Shown: in pieces, positions 34,163-42,028 of the stretch
How the letters are laid out: the number at the start of each line of letters is the position of its first letter
How positions within the stretch are numbered: position 1 is the first letter of the stretch
Assembly (NCBI RefSeq): GCF_937959485.1
Contig: NZ_CALGPY010000014.1
Location: 248,001-312,000 of the forward strand
Source: an uncultured Campylobacter sp.
GTDB taxonomy: Bacteria > Campylobacterota > Campylobacteria > Campylobacterales > Campylobacteraceae
Reading direction: 5' to 3'
DNA: 64,000 nt
Notes under the pieces: model-generated
Told to the model about the DNA's origin: nothing
What the model saw: the letters and a program-made list of their open reading frames with translations, nothing else
Database searches by the model: none
Translations under genes and position numbers: made by a program

Positions 34163-35398
34163 CTACTTTATCTTTTTATATTTCCACGTCTGCTCCGTTA
34201 TGAGCTCGGACTTGCCGTTTGTAAGCTTAAATTCCTTAAAGCTCGTTATCGCGTAGATACTAGGCATCTCAAACATCATCAGCGCGGCTCCGTGCCCCAC
34301 GCTGTCTGATGGGATTTGGGTATCGTAAGTAGCCTCCGAGCGCCCCGTTTGCACCCATTTGCCGCTCGCATCAAGCTTGTAGATATTCATCGCGGTATTG
34401 CTGCCGTGCTCGTCGTAGCTATAGACGTATTTGCCGCTGCTGGAATTTGATTCGTAGCTTTGCTCGAGCAGTCGCTCGCCCGATTTATCGTAAATTTCGC
34501 CGTTTGAGTAGCTTTTGACCCACTCTTTAAGTTGCTCGTCCCACAGATACGAGGTTATATTAAGATCCGCCCCCTTCTTGATAACGGTCTGTTTGCTCAT
34601 ATTATCCCATGCGCCCTTCTCGTCGTTCCAGATGAAGCTCGTAACGATCCCCTCGCCCTTCGCGGCATCAAGCTCGTGCTTACTCATAGTCGCGTTTTGC
34701 CATGCGCCGTTTTGGAAAGTGCTGCGGATCTGCTCGTAGCTACCGTTTCGATCGCCGTTAAGCATCTCTCGCTCGCTGTTTTGCCACGCGCCGTTTACAA
34801 ACTCGTAGCTCACGTATCCGCTCATCTCTCCTAGGCTGTCATAGAAAATTTCGGTCTTATCTTTGGGCTGCCAGCTCTTGCCGTCCCATTTGAAGCTTAT
34901 CGTAAGTTCCTCCTTATCCCACGCGTTTTTTACGGATCTGTTCATGCTATCTTTCTGCCATTTGCCCTTTACAAACTTATATCGCACGTCCTGCGTCGCG
35001 TTGCCGTCGTAGCTGGAGACGGTTTTGCTCGCATTGCGCGTGCCGTCATCTGCTATCGAATTGCTCTCGCGCGTCGTGACATTACCCTTTATGCTTTCCG
35101 TGTAGTCTTCTATTTTTTTCCACTTGCCGCTTTTAAGATCAAGGTTAAATACTTCAAATTTAACCATATCCCCCTTTTTGTCAAAGTAGCTGATCTCTTT
35201 GTAGCTAGAGCCTAATCCGTCAGAGGAGTTCGTATCTCTTACCTGCTCTAGCTTGCGCGCCGCCGCGTCGTAGCTTAGATGCGTGCTCTCCTTGCGCTGC
35301 CCGAGCGAGCCGTAGCTCATGCTTTGCACCATATACTCATACTCCTTGGCAAACGCCGCCGCACAGAGCAGCGCAAGTATCGTAGCGAGCTTTTTCAT
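34163..35398 (-). CDS. Exported protein with tryptophan/YD-like repeats
   Basis: 411 residues: signal peptide (KKLATILALLCAAAFA), then tandem beta units with conserved tryptophan: SGKWKKIED, KGKWQKDSM, GKSWQPKDK, NGAWQNSER, NGAWQNATM, KGAWDNMSK, LKEWVKSYS, SGKWVQTGR, and YDxxG turns (FYDSLGEMS, YSYDEHGSN). It lacks the long N-terminal extension of its paralogue at 32006. AAGGAGAGAGG precedes the ATG and a TATAAT box lies 27 bases further upstream. Likely periplasmic or surface; role unknown. Confidence 0.72.
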   Translation of the reverse strand: MKKLATILALLCAAAFAKEYEYMVQSMSYGSLGQRKESTHLSYDAAARKLEQVRDTNSSDGLGSSYKEISYFDKKGDMVKFEVFNLDLKSGKWKKIEDYTESIKGNVTTRESNSIADDGTRNASKTVSSYDGNATQDVRYKFVKGKWQKDSMNRSVKNAWDKEELTISFKWDGKSWQPKDKTEIFYDSLGEMSGYVSYEFVNGAWQNSEREMLNGDRNGSYEQIRSTFQNGAWQNATMSKHELDAAKGEGIVTSFIWNDEKGAWDNMSKQTVIKKGADLNITSYLWDEQLKEWVKSYSNGEIYDKSGERLLEQSYESNSSSGKYVYSYDEHGSNTAMNIYKLDASGKWVQTGRSEATYDTQIPSDSVGHGAALMMFEMPSIYAITSFKEFKLTNGKSELITEQTWKYKKIK

Positions 35399-35827
35399 CC
35401 TCTCTCCTTGGAAAAATTTTGATAATTATATAATGTTCGTATATAAAAACGGATAAAATTTCGCCGCGCGGCTAAATTTAAAAAACTCGGGCTTTGAGAC
35501 GGCGGCGGCGGAATTTTATGTCGGCTAGTCGGAATTTTGCGCGAGTTTTTGGATTGGAATTTTACATCATCGGGTGGTTGGAATTTTGCGCGAGTTTAAG
35601 CGACCGAAATTCCGCGCGATCTGCTTTTGAAATTTTACGAGGGCTTTCGGCGGAATTTTGCGCGGACGGCGGCTATTTAAATTTTAATCCAAACCGTCGC
35701 AAAAGCGGCGCGAGCCTCAGCCGTCTGTATAAATTTTAAAATTTTATAAATTTGGCGCCTCGCCGCTCTGCCGCGCTATGTCCGTGCCGAATGCACCCGG
35801 CAGGAGCGGTAAAATTTTAACCGACGC
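35399..35827. other. Repeat-rich spacer
   Basis: 429 bases. GGAATTTTGCGCGAGTTT occurs at 35531-35548 and again at 35580-35597, and GGAATTTT/GAAATTTT words recur about every 25 bases. A plus-strand open frame (35494-35739) reads only these repeats and I do not call it. The promoter of the 34163 gene lies at the left end. Confidence 0.6.
35425..35430 (-). promoter_or_regulatory. Putative -10 box (TATAAT) for the 411-residue repeat protein
   Basis: On the minus strand, ACATTATATAATTATC places TATAAT 27 bases before the ATG at 35398. The region is much more A+T-rich than its surroundings. Confidence 0.5.
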
Positions 35828-36784
35828 CTAATCTTGTAAAAATTTCTTATCGATCAGGTCGTAGTTTTTATACAGCCTGCGCAGCTCATCTCGCACCTCC
35901 ATCAGCGCAAAGCCGAGCAGATTTTGCCCGCGCCACGCGCTCGGACGGCTTGCATTTTCGCTCTGCTGCCCAAGGCCGATACCCCAAATTTTATCTAGCG
36001 GGCTGGCCTCAACTAAAATTTTATCTCCCGTCGCGAGCAAAAAGCGCATCATCGCGGGATTTTGCGTAAATTTATAGTAATTGCCGCTTAGCACGATGCT
36101 GTAGCGCACCTCGCCCCAGAGCCGCTCATCAAAGCCCCGCACCTGCCTGCCTAGCGCCTTCATCTGCTTTGCATCGCGGCTTTGTATTATCCGCTCCCGC
36201 GTCTGCTCGTCGCCGAATATTTGCGCCTTGCTCGCCATCATAAACTGCTCGGCGCAGGCATACTCGTCGGTATCTACGGCAAAAGGCGAGCTCTGCCACT
36301 GCCCGAGGCAGGATTCGTCCGCGGCCGCATCCGGCTTGTAGAAAAATAGAAATTCGTGCGCTTTGGAAGAATTTATTAGCGAAGTTTTATCGTATTTCGC
36401 CGCTCCGCCACGTCGCCAAAACGGCACGCCCTCGCGGTAGAAATCGTCCGTGTCGTCCGTAAGATTGCCCCTAAGCTCACCACACTCGCTAAATTTCAAA
36501 TTTCGTGGCTCCGAGCAGCATCTGTCGTCGCCATGCGCGCATTTTACGCGCTCATTTTCAGACGTCTCATCCAGCCCGTTCCAGTCGCCGTAGTGCCAAA
36601 AGCAAGGATAGGGGAAGGCCCGTGCATACGCTTTTTGCGCCGCTTTATCCAGGCGCTCAAACCACTGCCAAAATTTAAATTTATAATCCTCTGCCGCGCC
36701 CATCCGCCAGCCAAGCGAAAACTCGCTAAGAGCGGGGTATTTGATCCACGGCGGCGGCATCACGTTTTTTAAAATTTCGCTCAC
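35828..36784 (-). CDS. NADAR-domain (YbiA-like) glycosidase with N-terminal extension
   Basis: 318 residues. The C-terminal half (about 150-310) is a NADAR domain: EYACAEQFMMASKAQIFGD, RDAKQMKALGRQVRGFDERLW, YKFTQNPAMMRFLLATGD, EASPLDKIWGIGL and GQNLLGFALMEVRDEL. NADAR enzymes are N-glycosidases acting on riboflavin intermediates (YbiA) or on ADP-ribosylated bases. The N-terminal about 140 residues begin PPPWIKYPALSEFSLGWRMG and carry a Cys/His-containing patch (CAHGDDRCC); such an extension occurs in some NADAR proteins but I do not know its role. The start is GTG at 36784 with AAGGAAAGGGC. It may act in metabolite damage control or in nucleic-acid ADP-ribosylation reversal. Confidence 0.85.
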   Translation of the reverse strand: MSEILKNVMPPPWIKYPALSEFSLGWRMGAAEDYKFKFWQWFERLDKAAQKAYARAFPYPCFWHYGDWNGLDETSENERVKCAHGDDRCCSEPRNLKFSECGELRGNLTDDTDDFYREGVPFWRRGGAAKYDKTSLINSSKAHEFLFFYKPDAAADESCLGQWQSSPFAVDTDEYACAEQFMMASKAQIFGDEQTRERIIQSRDAKQMKALGRQVRGFDERLWGEVRYSIVLSGNYYKFTQNPAMMRFLLATGDKILVEASPLDKIWGIGLGQQSENASRPSAWRGQNLLGFALMEVRDELRRLYKNYDLIDKKFLQD

Positions 36785-36913
36785 GCCCTTTCCTTAAAAT
36801 TTTATTTTGAAGCATAGCTTGAAATTTGCCTAAATTTAGCCTGCGAGCTGAAATTTAGGCAAAGTACGGCTAAGCTAGCCAAAGCCGACTAGGCGATAAA
36901 CTTAGCCGCAAAT

Positions 36914-37621
36914 TTAGTCGCAGAAGCGCTCGTCAGTGCGGTATTTCTTGCGCTCGGCGATGTAATCGGCTCTGTTTTTCGGATCGGCAAAATACTGTTT
37001 TTGCTTCTGCTGATCGGCTTTGAGCTTTTCTATCACTTCCTTTAGAGCCCCCTTGCGGTCGCTAGCCATGGATGGGAATTTATCTGAAAATATCGCCTTG
37101 TACGGATGATCCTCTACCCAATCCACCGCCTTTTCGACTATGATCTGCTGCTTGTCGATGTCGCAAAACGCGTATGGGTTGATCACGTCGCCCGCAAGGT
37201 GCATGAAAGCGGAATTTGCCTCGACCGTCTCCATAAACATCGCGCCGCTGACGTCGATTACCGAGGCGAAGGAGATGAAGCGGTATTTGCCCGCGTAGAA
37301 CCAAAACACCGCGTCGTCCTTAAGCCCCAGATCATAAGCGCGCGCAGCGACGGTCATCAGCGTAGTCGGAGCGACCATGTCCGGGGCGTCCTCGATGATT
37401 TTGATCGCTTTTTTCAGGCTCGGCACGTCGTTTTTCATCAACAGATCGTCGATCGGCTCGTAAACATGCACGTATTCGGGCTTGCCCTCCTTAGCCGAAT
37501 AAAACGGCGAAACATAGATGTCGATCGAAGTGATTTTTTCCACCTTATCCTCACTCTCGCCTTGGGCGCTCAAAGTCGCAGCCGCCGCCGCACAGAGCAG
37601 TAGTAAGCGAAATTTTTTCAT
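36914..37621 (-). CDS. Exported protein of unknown function
   Basis: 235 residues with a signal peptide (KKFRLLLLCAAAAATLSAQG). The mature part has helices of tetratricopeptide-like length: SLKKAIKIIEDAPDMVAP, LMTVAARAYDLGLKDDAVFWFYAG, then VEANSAFMHLAGDVINPYAFCD, and a Lys/Gln-rich C-terminus. No named family recognised. It has its own near-consensus -10 box and GAAGGAG ribosome-binding site. Probably periplasmic. Confidence 0.65.
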   Translation of the reverse strand: MKKFRLLLLCAAAAATLSAQGESEDKVEKITSIDIYVSPFYSAKEGKPEYVHVYEPIDDLLMKNDVPSLKKAIKIIEDAPDMVAPTTLMTVAARAYDLGLKDDAVFWFYAGKYRFISFASVIDVSGAMFMETVEANSAFMHLAGDVINPYAFCDIDKQQIIVEKAVDWVEDHPYKAIFSDKFPSMASDRKGALKEVIEKLKADQQKQKQYFADPKNRADYIAERKKYRTDERFCD

Positions 37622-37660
37622 GGTTTCTCCTTCGGTTAAATTTTGTAAATTTGTTTCGTA

Positions 37661-37666
37661 ATTATA
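37661..37666 (-). promoter_or_regulatory. Putative -10 box (TATAAT) for the 235-residue exported protein
   Basis: On the minus strand, CAGGGTATAATTACG lies 40 bases upstream of the ATG at 37621. Confidence 0.55.
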
Positions 37667-37817
37667 CCCTGAAATTTAAGAGCGCGAGCTTGATTTTTAA
37701 CGAATATATTTTTGCGGAATTTTAATTTTTCGGTGCGGCTCTATTTCTTTTGATTCGGCTTCAGCGCTACGCTTTACGCGGCTAAATTTAGACGCCGTTA
37801 GCTACTAAATTTACATT

Positions 37818-38768
37818 TCAATCTAGCTCGCTCACGCAAATTTTATAAATTTTAGCACCTTTTAAAAGAGCTAAATATTCGCCGTTCCCGTACGAGCCGC
37901 AGCCCTCATTTTTGTTATTTTTCGAGCCGTCTGCGCCGAGAAAATTTAGGCTGATTTTTCTGTCGAATTCTAGCGTTTCGCCTTTAAATTTAAACAAAAA
38001 CAGCTCTTCTTTGTCGTTATCGGCCAGGCAAAATAGCACGCTTCGCTCATCCAGCGCGAAGTCGCTGCTCGCAAAAATATAATCGCTCTTTGAAAATTCT
38101 AACTCGCACGTTTCAATAGCCGCGGAGCCCGGTTTATAAGAACTGATTTTCGGAGTATACGCCGTGGCTTGCCCGTCCTTGATACGCACGAAATCAAAGC
38201 TACTGCAATAGTGCGCGTAGCACGCGCCGCCAAATAGATTTATCGCGTAGCAGTCGTGAATCCGGCTGAGGTCAAATCCATAGAGTTTTTCGCCCGCTTC
38301 GTTCCAAACGGCGAGTTCGCACTCGTCTCCGCCGAAGTTGCCGAAGAGCCCGTCTCCAAAATATGAAACGTAGAGGCGCCCGCCCTGCGCTATGATCTTT
38401 GCTATGCCGTCGCCCACGCAAATTTTGCCCGTCCGGGCGCCCAGCTCATCGATAAATTTTAAATTTTCCTCGCTGCGTTTTAGCTTCTCATCGTAGCGCG
38501 AGCGAGCGTTTAGCAGCGCCCAACGGTTTGGAAAATCCACGGACACGGCGAAGCGGTAGCCGTTTTCGTCCGCGTCGGTTTTTATCTCGCGCAGCCGCCC
38601 GTCTTGCATAAATTTTATGACGTATTCGCCCGCATCCTCGCATAGAAAATATATCTCGCCGCGCTCGGTGATGCCGATGCTGACGAGCTCTCGCGCCTCT
38701 TTTGGCGTTAGTTCGTAGCAAGGGGTTAAATTTAACCGCGATTCTTTGATTTTAATGGACTTTGACAT
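37818..38768 (-). CDS. Cytoplasmic beta-rich protein of unknown function
   Basis: 316 residues, no signal peptide, alternating short beta strands (GEIYFLCEDAGEYVIKF, RLYVSYFGDGLFGNFGG, ECELAVWNEAGEKLYGF, RSVLFCLADNDKEELFLF), which suggests a WD-like beta-propeller. The YVSYFGDGLFGNFG segment recalls a family often found as single, scattered bacterial genes, sometimes in immunity loci. It begins ten bases after the pyk stop with no clear ribosome-binding site, so it is probably read on the pyk transcript. Confidence 0.6.
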   Translation of the reverse strand: MSKSIKIKESRLNLTPCYELTPKEARELVSIGITERGEIYFLCEDAGEYVIKFMQDGRLREIKTDADENGYRFAVSVDFPNRWALLNARSRYDEKLKRSEENLKFIDELGARTGKICVGDGIAKIIAQGGRLYVSYFGDGLFGNFGGDECELAVWNEAGEKLYGFDLSRIHDCYAINLFGGACYAHYCSSFDFVRIKDGQATAYTPKISSYKPGSAAIETCELEFSKSDYIFASSDFALDERSVLFCLADNDKEELFLFKFKGETLEFDRKISLNFLGADGSKNNKNEGCGSYGNGEYLALLKGAKIYKICVSELD

Positions 38769-38777
38769 TTTGATTTT

Positions 38778-40247
38778 TTAAATTTTACCGCTAAAGCCCG
38801 TTTCTGCCGCGTCGCGGTAGAAATCGATCTGATCTTTTTTGATGATGCGGATGTAGTCGGTACTGCCGGGATGCCCGCTTTGAAAGCCCGCCGTCATCAC
38901 GTAGGTGCCGCCTTCTTCGATGAGCCCGCGCTGCAGAGCCTCACTTATGATACGTGCGAGCAGCGAGTTGATGCTCGTTTTTTCCCTGACCATCGCTGGA
39001 TTTACGCCCCACACGAGACTTAGCGCGTGCGCGGTCTGCTCGTCGTGCGCGATTGCGATGATGTCGATTTTGGCGCGGTTGCGTGCGAGTTTGATCGCCG
39101 AGCGCCCCGAGCCCGTGATCGAAAGTATCGCGCCCGCGCCCAGCCTTGCGGCAAGCGCTGCGGTGCTTGAAGTGATCATATCGGTCTCGTCGTAGAAATC
39201 GTAATCGTTAAATTTATCGTAAGGATAGATCTTTTCGGTCTCGCGGATCGTCTCGCTCATCGCGGCGACCACGGCTGCGGGATTTTTGCCGATGGCGCTT
39301 TCCTCGCTTAGCATTACGGCGTCGGTGCCGTCGAGCACGGCGTTTGCGACGTCGCTGATCTCAGCTCTAGTGGCGCGCTCGTGCTCGGTCATGCTAAGCA
39401 TCATCTGCGTGGCGGTGATGACGGGCTTTGAGCGGGCGTTGGCTAGGGCGATGATGCGTTTTTGGATGCGCGGGATCTCATAAAACGGCATCTCGATGCC
39501 CAGATCTCCGCGCGCGACCATTATACCGTCGCTTGCTTCGATGATCTGCTCGATGTTTTCGACCGCGTCGAATTTCTCGATCTTGGCGTAAATTTTAGCT
39601 TTTGAGCCCAGCGAGTTTAAAATTTCGCGCACGCGCAGGATGTCGTTTTGCGACTGCACGAAGGAGATGCCTACGAAATTTACGCCGTGCGCTGCGCCCC
39701 AGCGCAGATCTGCGAGGTCTTTTTGCGTGATGACGTCGATATTTAGGCGGGTGTTTGGGAAGTTTACCCCCTTATTCGAGCTTAAAAAGCCGTCGTTTTC
39801 GAGCACCGCTCGCACGCCTTGCTCGCTTACCGCGACTACCTTGGCGCGGATCGAGCCGTCGTAGAGGAAGATAAACTCGCCCACCTTCATTAACGGCAAA
39901 ATTTCAGGGTGGTTGATACACAGCTCGTATTCGCCAGGGGCGGTCTTTTTGCCGATGATTTCGCGAGGAAGGAAGGTGATTTTATCGCCCGTTTTTAGTT
40001 TAAAATTTTCCTCGAGCTTGCCGACGCGGATCTTTGGGCCGCTGATGTCCTGAAAGACGCCCACGCGCACGCCCAGGCTCTTTTCTACGGCGCGAATTTT
40101 GTTTAAATTTGCCTCGTGATACTCGTGCGTGCCGTGGCTGAAGTTCATCCTAAAGGCGTTGCAGCCCGCCTTTACCATCGCGCTCATTATCTCTTCGCTG
40201 TCGCTGGCAGGTCCGATGGTCGCTAAAATTTTGGTTTTTTTAAGCAT
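38778..40247 (-). CDS. pyk: Pyruvate kinase
   Basis: Phosphoenolpyruvate + ADP to pyruvate + ATP. About 489 residues: KILATIGPASDSEE at the N-terminus, RMNFSHGTHEYH near 32, the catalytic KIEKFDAVENIEQII near 220, MVARGDLGIEMP near 245, and ITATQMMLSM near 280, with a C-terminal effector domain. I chose the ATG at 40247 (AAAGGAG eight bases before it) rather than the longer ORF start at 40301, whose extra 18 residues have no family counterpart. Confidence 0.95.
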   Translation of the reverse strand: MLKKTKILATIGPASDSEEIMSAMVKAGCNAFRMNFSHGTHEYHEANLNKIRAVEKSLGVRVGVFQDISGPKIRVGKLEENFKLKTGDKITFLPREIIGKKTAPGEYELCINHPEILPLMKVGEFIFLYDGSIRAKVVAVSEQGVRAVLENDGFLSSNKGVNFPNTRLNIDVITQKDLADLRWGAAHGVNFVGISFVQSQNDILRVREILNSLGSKAKIYAKIEKFDAVENIEQIIEASDGIMVARGDLGIEMPFYEIPRIQKRIIALANARSKPVITATQMMLSMTEHERATRAEISDVANAVLDGTDAVMLSEESAIGKNPAAVVAAMSETIRETEKIYPYDKFNDYDFYDETDMITSSTAALAARLGAGAILSITGSGRSAIKLARNRAKIDIIAIAHDEQTAHALSLVWGVNPAMVREKTSINSLLARIISEALQRGLIEEGGTYVMTAGFQSGHPGSTDYIRIIKKDQIDFYRDAAETGFSGKI

Positions 40248-40301
40248 CTTTTCTCCTTTAAATTTAAAATTTATCGCCGCATTAGGCGAAATTTTACGCA
40301 A

Positions 40302-40560
40302 AATTTTGAAATTTCTAAATTTTAAAATTCGTTAGACGAAGGAATTTTAAAATTTTATGGCGCGGGAGGATTTCAGAATTCTACGGCATGGTGAAATTTT
40401 AAAATTTCATAATATGCGGTGCAGGTTAAATTCTAAAAATTCGCGTTTGAATGAAATTTTTTAAAATCTCCTATATACGTAAAGCGCGAGCAAAATTTTA
40501 AAGTCCTCGCCGAAGTAAAATTTCAAAATTCTTGCCCGAGCGAAATTTAAAAATTCCTCT
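40302..40560. repeat. Array of imperfect AAATTT-centred units
   Basis: About 260 bases between two minus-strand genes consist of roughly seven imperfect units of 30-40 bases, each with a core like GAAATTTTAAAATTTC and a short G+C-rich linker. No ORF or terminator is evident. Confidence 0.6.
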
Positions 40561-41907
40561 TTATTGCATCATTTCCGCGTCAAATTTTGCATCATCAAAG
40601 CTCGCTCCCAAATATTCGCAGGCACCTTTTGCGTCGCGAAGCGCGTTACCTAGGCAGCTCGTAGCGCCGGGGCTTGGGGTCATATTAAAGATAATCCCCG
40701 GATTTTCGCCTATTCTAGCTTCGCCTAAAAGCAGCTTTTTTTGCGAGTGTGAGATTACTTGTGGGCGCACGCCGCCAAAGCCCTTGGCGTAGTAAATATC
40801 CTCCTCGCGGATGCTAGGTATGATCTTGCGCGCATTTTTGACGAAAAGCTTTTTACCTAAAATCGGTATCTCAAAGCCTATATTGCGGATTAAGAAGTCC
40901 CTTACCTCGCTATCGCCAAAATTTTGCCAAATGACCTTAGCTACGTCCATGTCAAAATTTAATGATTGAAAAAATTCCGGCACCGAACGACAGCCCTTGT
41001 AGCGCTCGAGCTTCGGCATCGTAAGCGCGGTAGGGCCAAATCTCGTGCAGCCGCCTGCGAGCAAATCCGGATCGCCGTGAAGCGCGGCAAATGGAAGCTT
41101 TGGGTTTTGCATCATGTAAACCTTGCCATTTAGAAGCTTTTGCTTGGTTAGATAGAAGCTGCCCGCGATGCAGATCGTGCTAAGATCAAGCCCTAGCCCC
41201 ATGCGGTGTGCGAGCCACAGCGAGTGAGCACCTGCATCTACGACTACAAAATCAGCGCTTAGCGAGAGTCTATTTGCGGTGCGGATATAGAACTTATCGC
41301 CTACTTTAGTGATGTTTTGCACTTCGGTGTTTAGGTACAGATCGCAGGTTTTGCCTTCCACGTTTTTAGCGTTTTGCACAAAAGAATTCGCCATCGCGCC
41401 GTAATCGATCGTCGTGTAAACTCCCGATTGCACGCCCATTGCGACGATATCCTCCGCTCGCTCCTCGCCGCGCCCGTCAAAAACTAGCTTGGGCTCGATT
41501 TTTTTGAGCTCTTCCTTGTCAAAAAGCTGCAGATACGGATAAAGCTCTTTAAATTTCTCAAAGCGGTCTTTAATTAGCTCTACCTCGCTTTCGCCCACGC
41601 CAAGAGCCATTTTCTGCCCCTGAAATAAAAATTTATTCTCATATCCATGCTTTTGGCAATATTTCACGATCATATCCGCCTTGCGCTTGACTTCGGTCGC
41701 TTTTTGCAGGTCGTAGTTGGTCTCGATGTCGCCGCAATGAATCGTCTGAGAGTTTGCGCTGGCTTTAGAATTTAGCGTCGCAAGCCCTTCGTATTTTTCA
41801 AGTAGAGCGATATTTTTGATCCCGCTAAATTCTGCCAATACATATGCTAGCGCACTGCCAGTGATACCGCCGCCTATGATGATTACGTCGTAATGTTTTT
41901 CTTGCAT
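40561..41907 (-). CDS. mqo: FAD-dependent malate:quinone oxidoreductase-like protein
   Basis: 448 residues with an N-terminal FAD-binding Rossmann motif IIGGGITGSALAYVL (residues 10-24), followed by KASANSQTIHCGDIETNY near 48 and a C-terminal FAD/substrate segment with GFGGVRPQVI. The length and the pattern match the Mqo-like protein of Helicobacter and Campylobacter (about 450 residues), a peripheral membrane enzyme that oxidises malate with quinone reduction. L-2-hydroxyglutarate or another 2-hydroxy acid as substrate is not excluded. GGAAAGGGC precedes the ATG. It is divergent from a TRAP-type solute-binding gene, and carboxylate uptake would be consistent. Confidence 0.78.
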   Translation of the reverse strand: MQEKHYDVIIIGGGITGSALAYVLAEFSGIKNIALLEKYEGLATLNSKASANSQTIHCGDIETNYDLQKATEVKRKADMIVKYCQKHGYENKFLFQGQKMALGVGESEVELIKDRFEKFKELYPYLQLFDKEELKKIEPKLVFDGRGEERAEDIVAMGVQSGVYTTIDYGAMANSFVQNAKNVEGKTCDLYLNTEVQNITKVGDKFYIRTANRLSLSADFVVVDAGAHSLWLAHRMGLGLDLSTICIAGSFYLTKQKLLNGKVYMMQNPKLPFAALHGDPDLLAGGCTRFGPTALTMPKLERYKGCRSVPEFFQSLNFDMDVAKVIWQNFGDSEVRDFLIRNIGFEIPILGKKLFVKNARKIIPSIREEDIYYAKGFGGVRPQVISHSQKKLLLGEARIGENPGIIFNMTPSPGATSCLGNALRDAKGACEYLGASFDDAKFDAEMMQ

Positions 41908-41992
41908 GCCCTTTCCTTATCGAATTTGGCTGCAATTGTGCGAAAATTTCGCTTAAAAGCTAGTTATAAAAGCGTGAATTTAGATGATTTTA

Positions 41993-41998
41993 TATAAA
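41993..41998 (+). promoter_or_regulatory. Putative -10 box (TATAAA) for the TRAP binding-protein gene
   Basis: ATTTTATATAAAATTCG lies 30 bases before the ATG at 42029, with GGGAGTAG as ribosome-binding site. Confidence 0.45.
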
Positions 41999-42028
41999 AT
42001 TCGCACCATTTCATTTTGGGAGTAGTAT

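Noticed and set aside
35494..35739. 81-codon plus-strand open frame
   Set aside because: It reads through GGAATTTT repeats and has no independent evidence.
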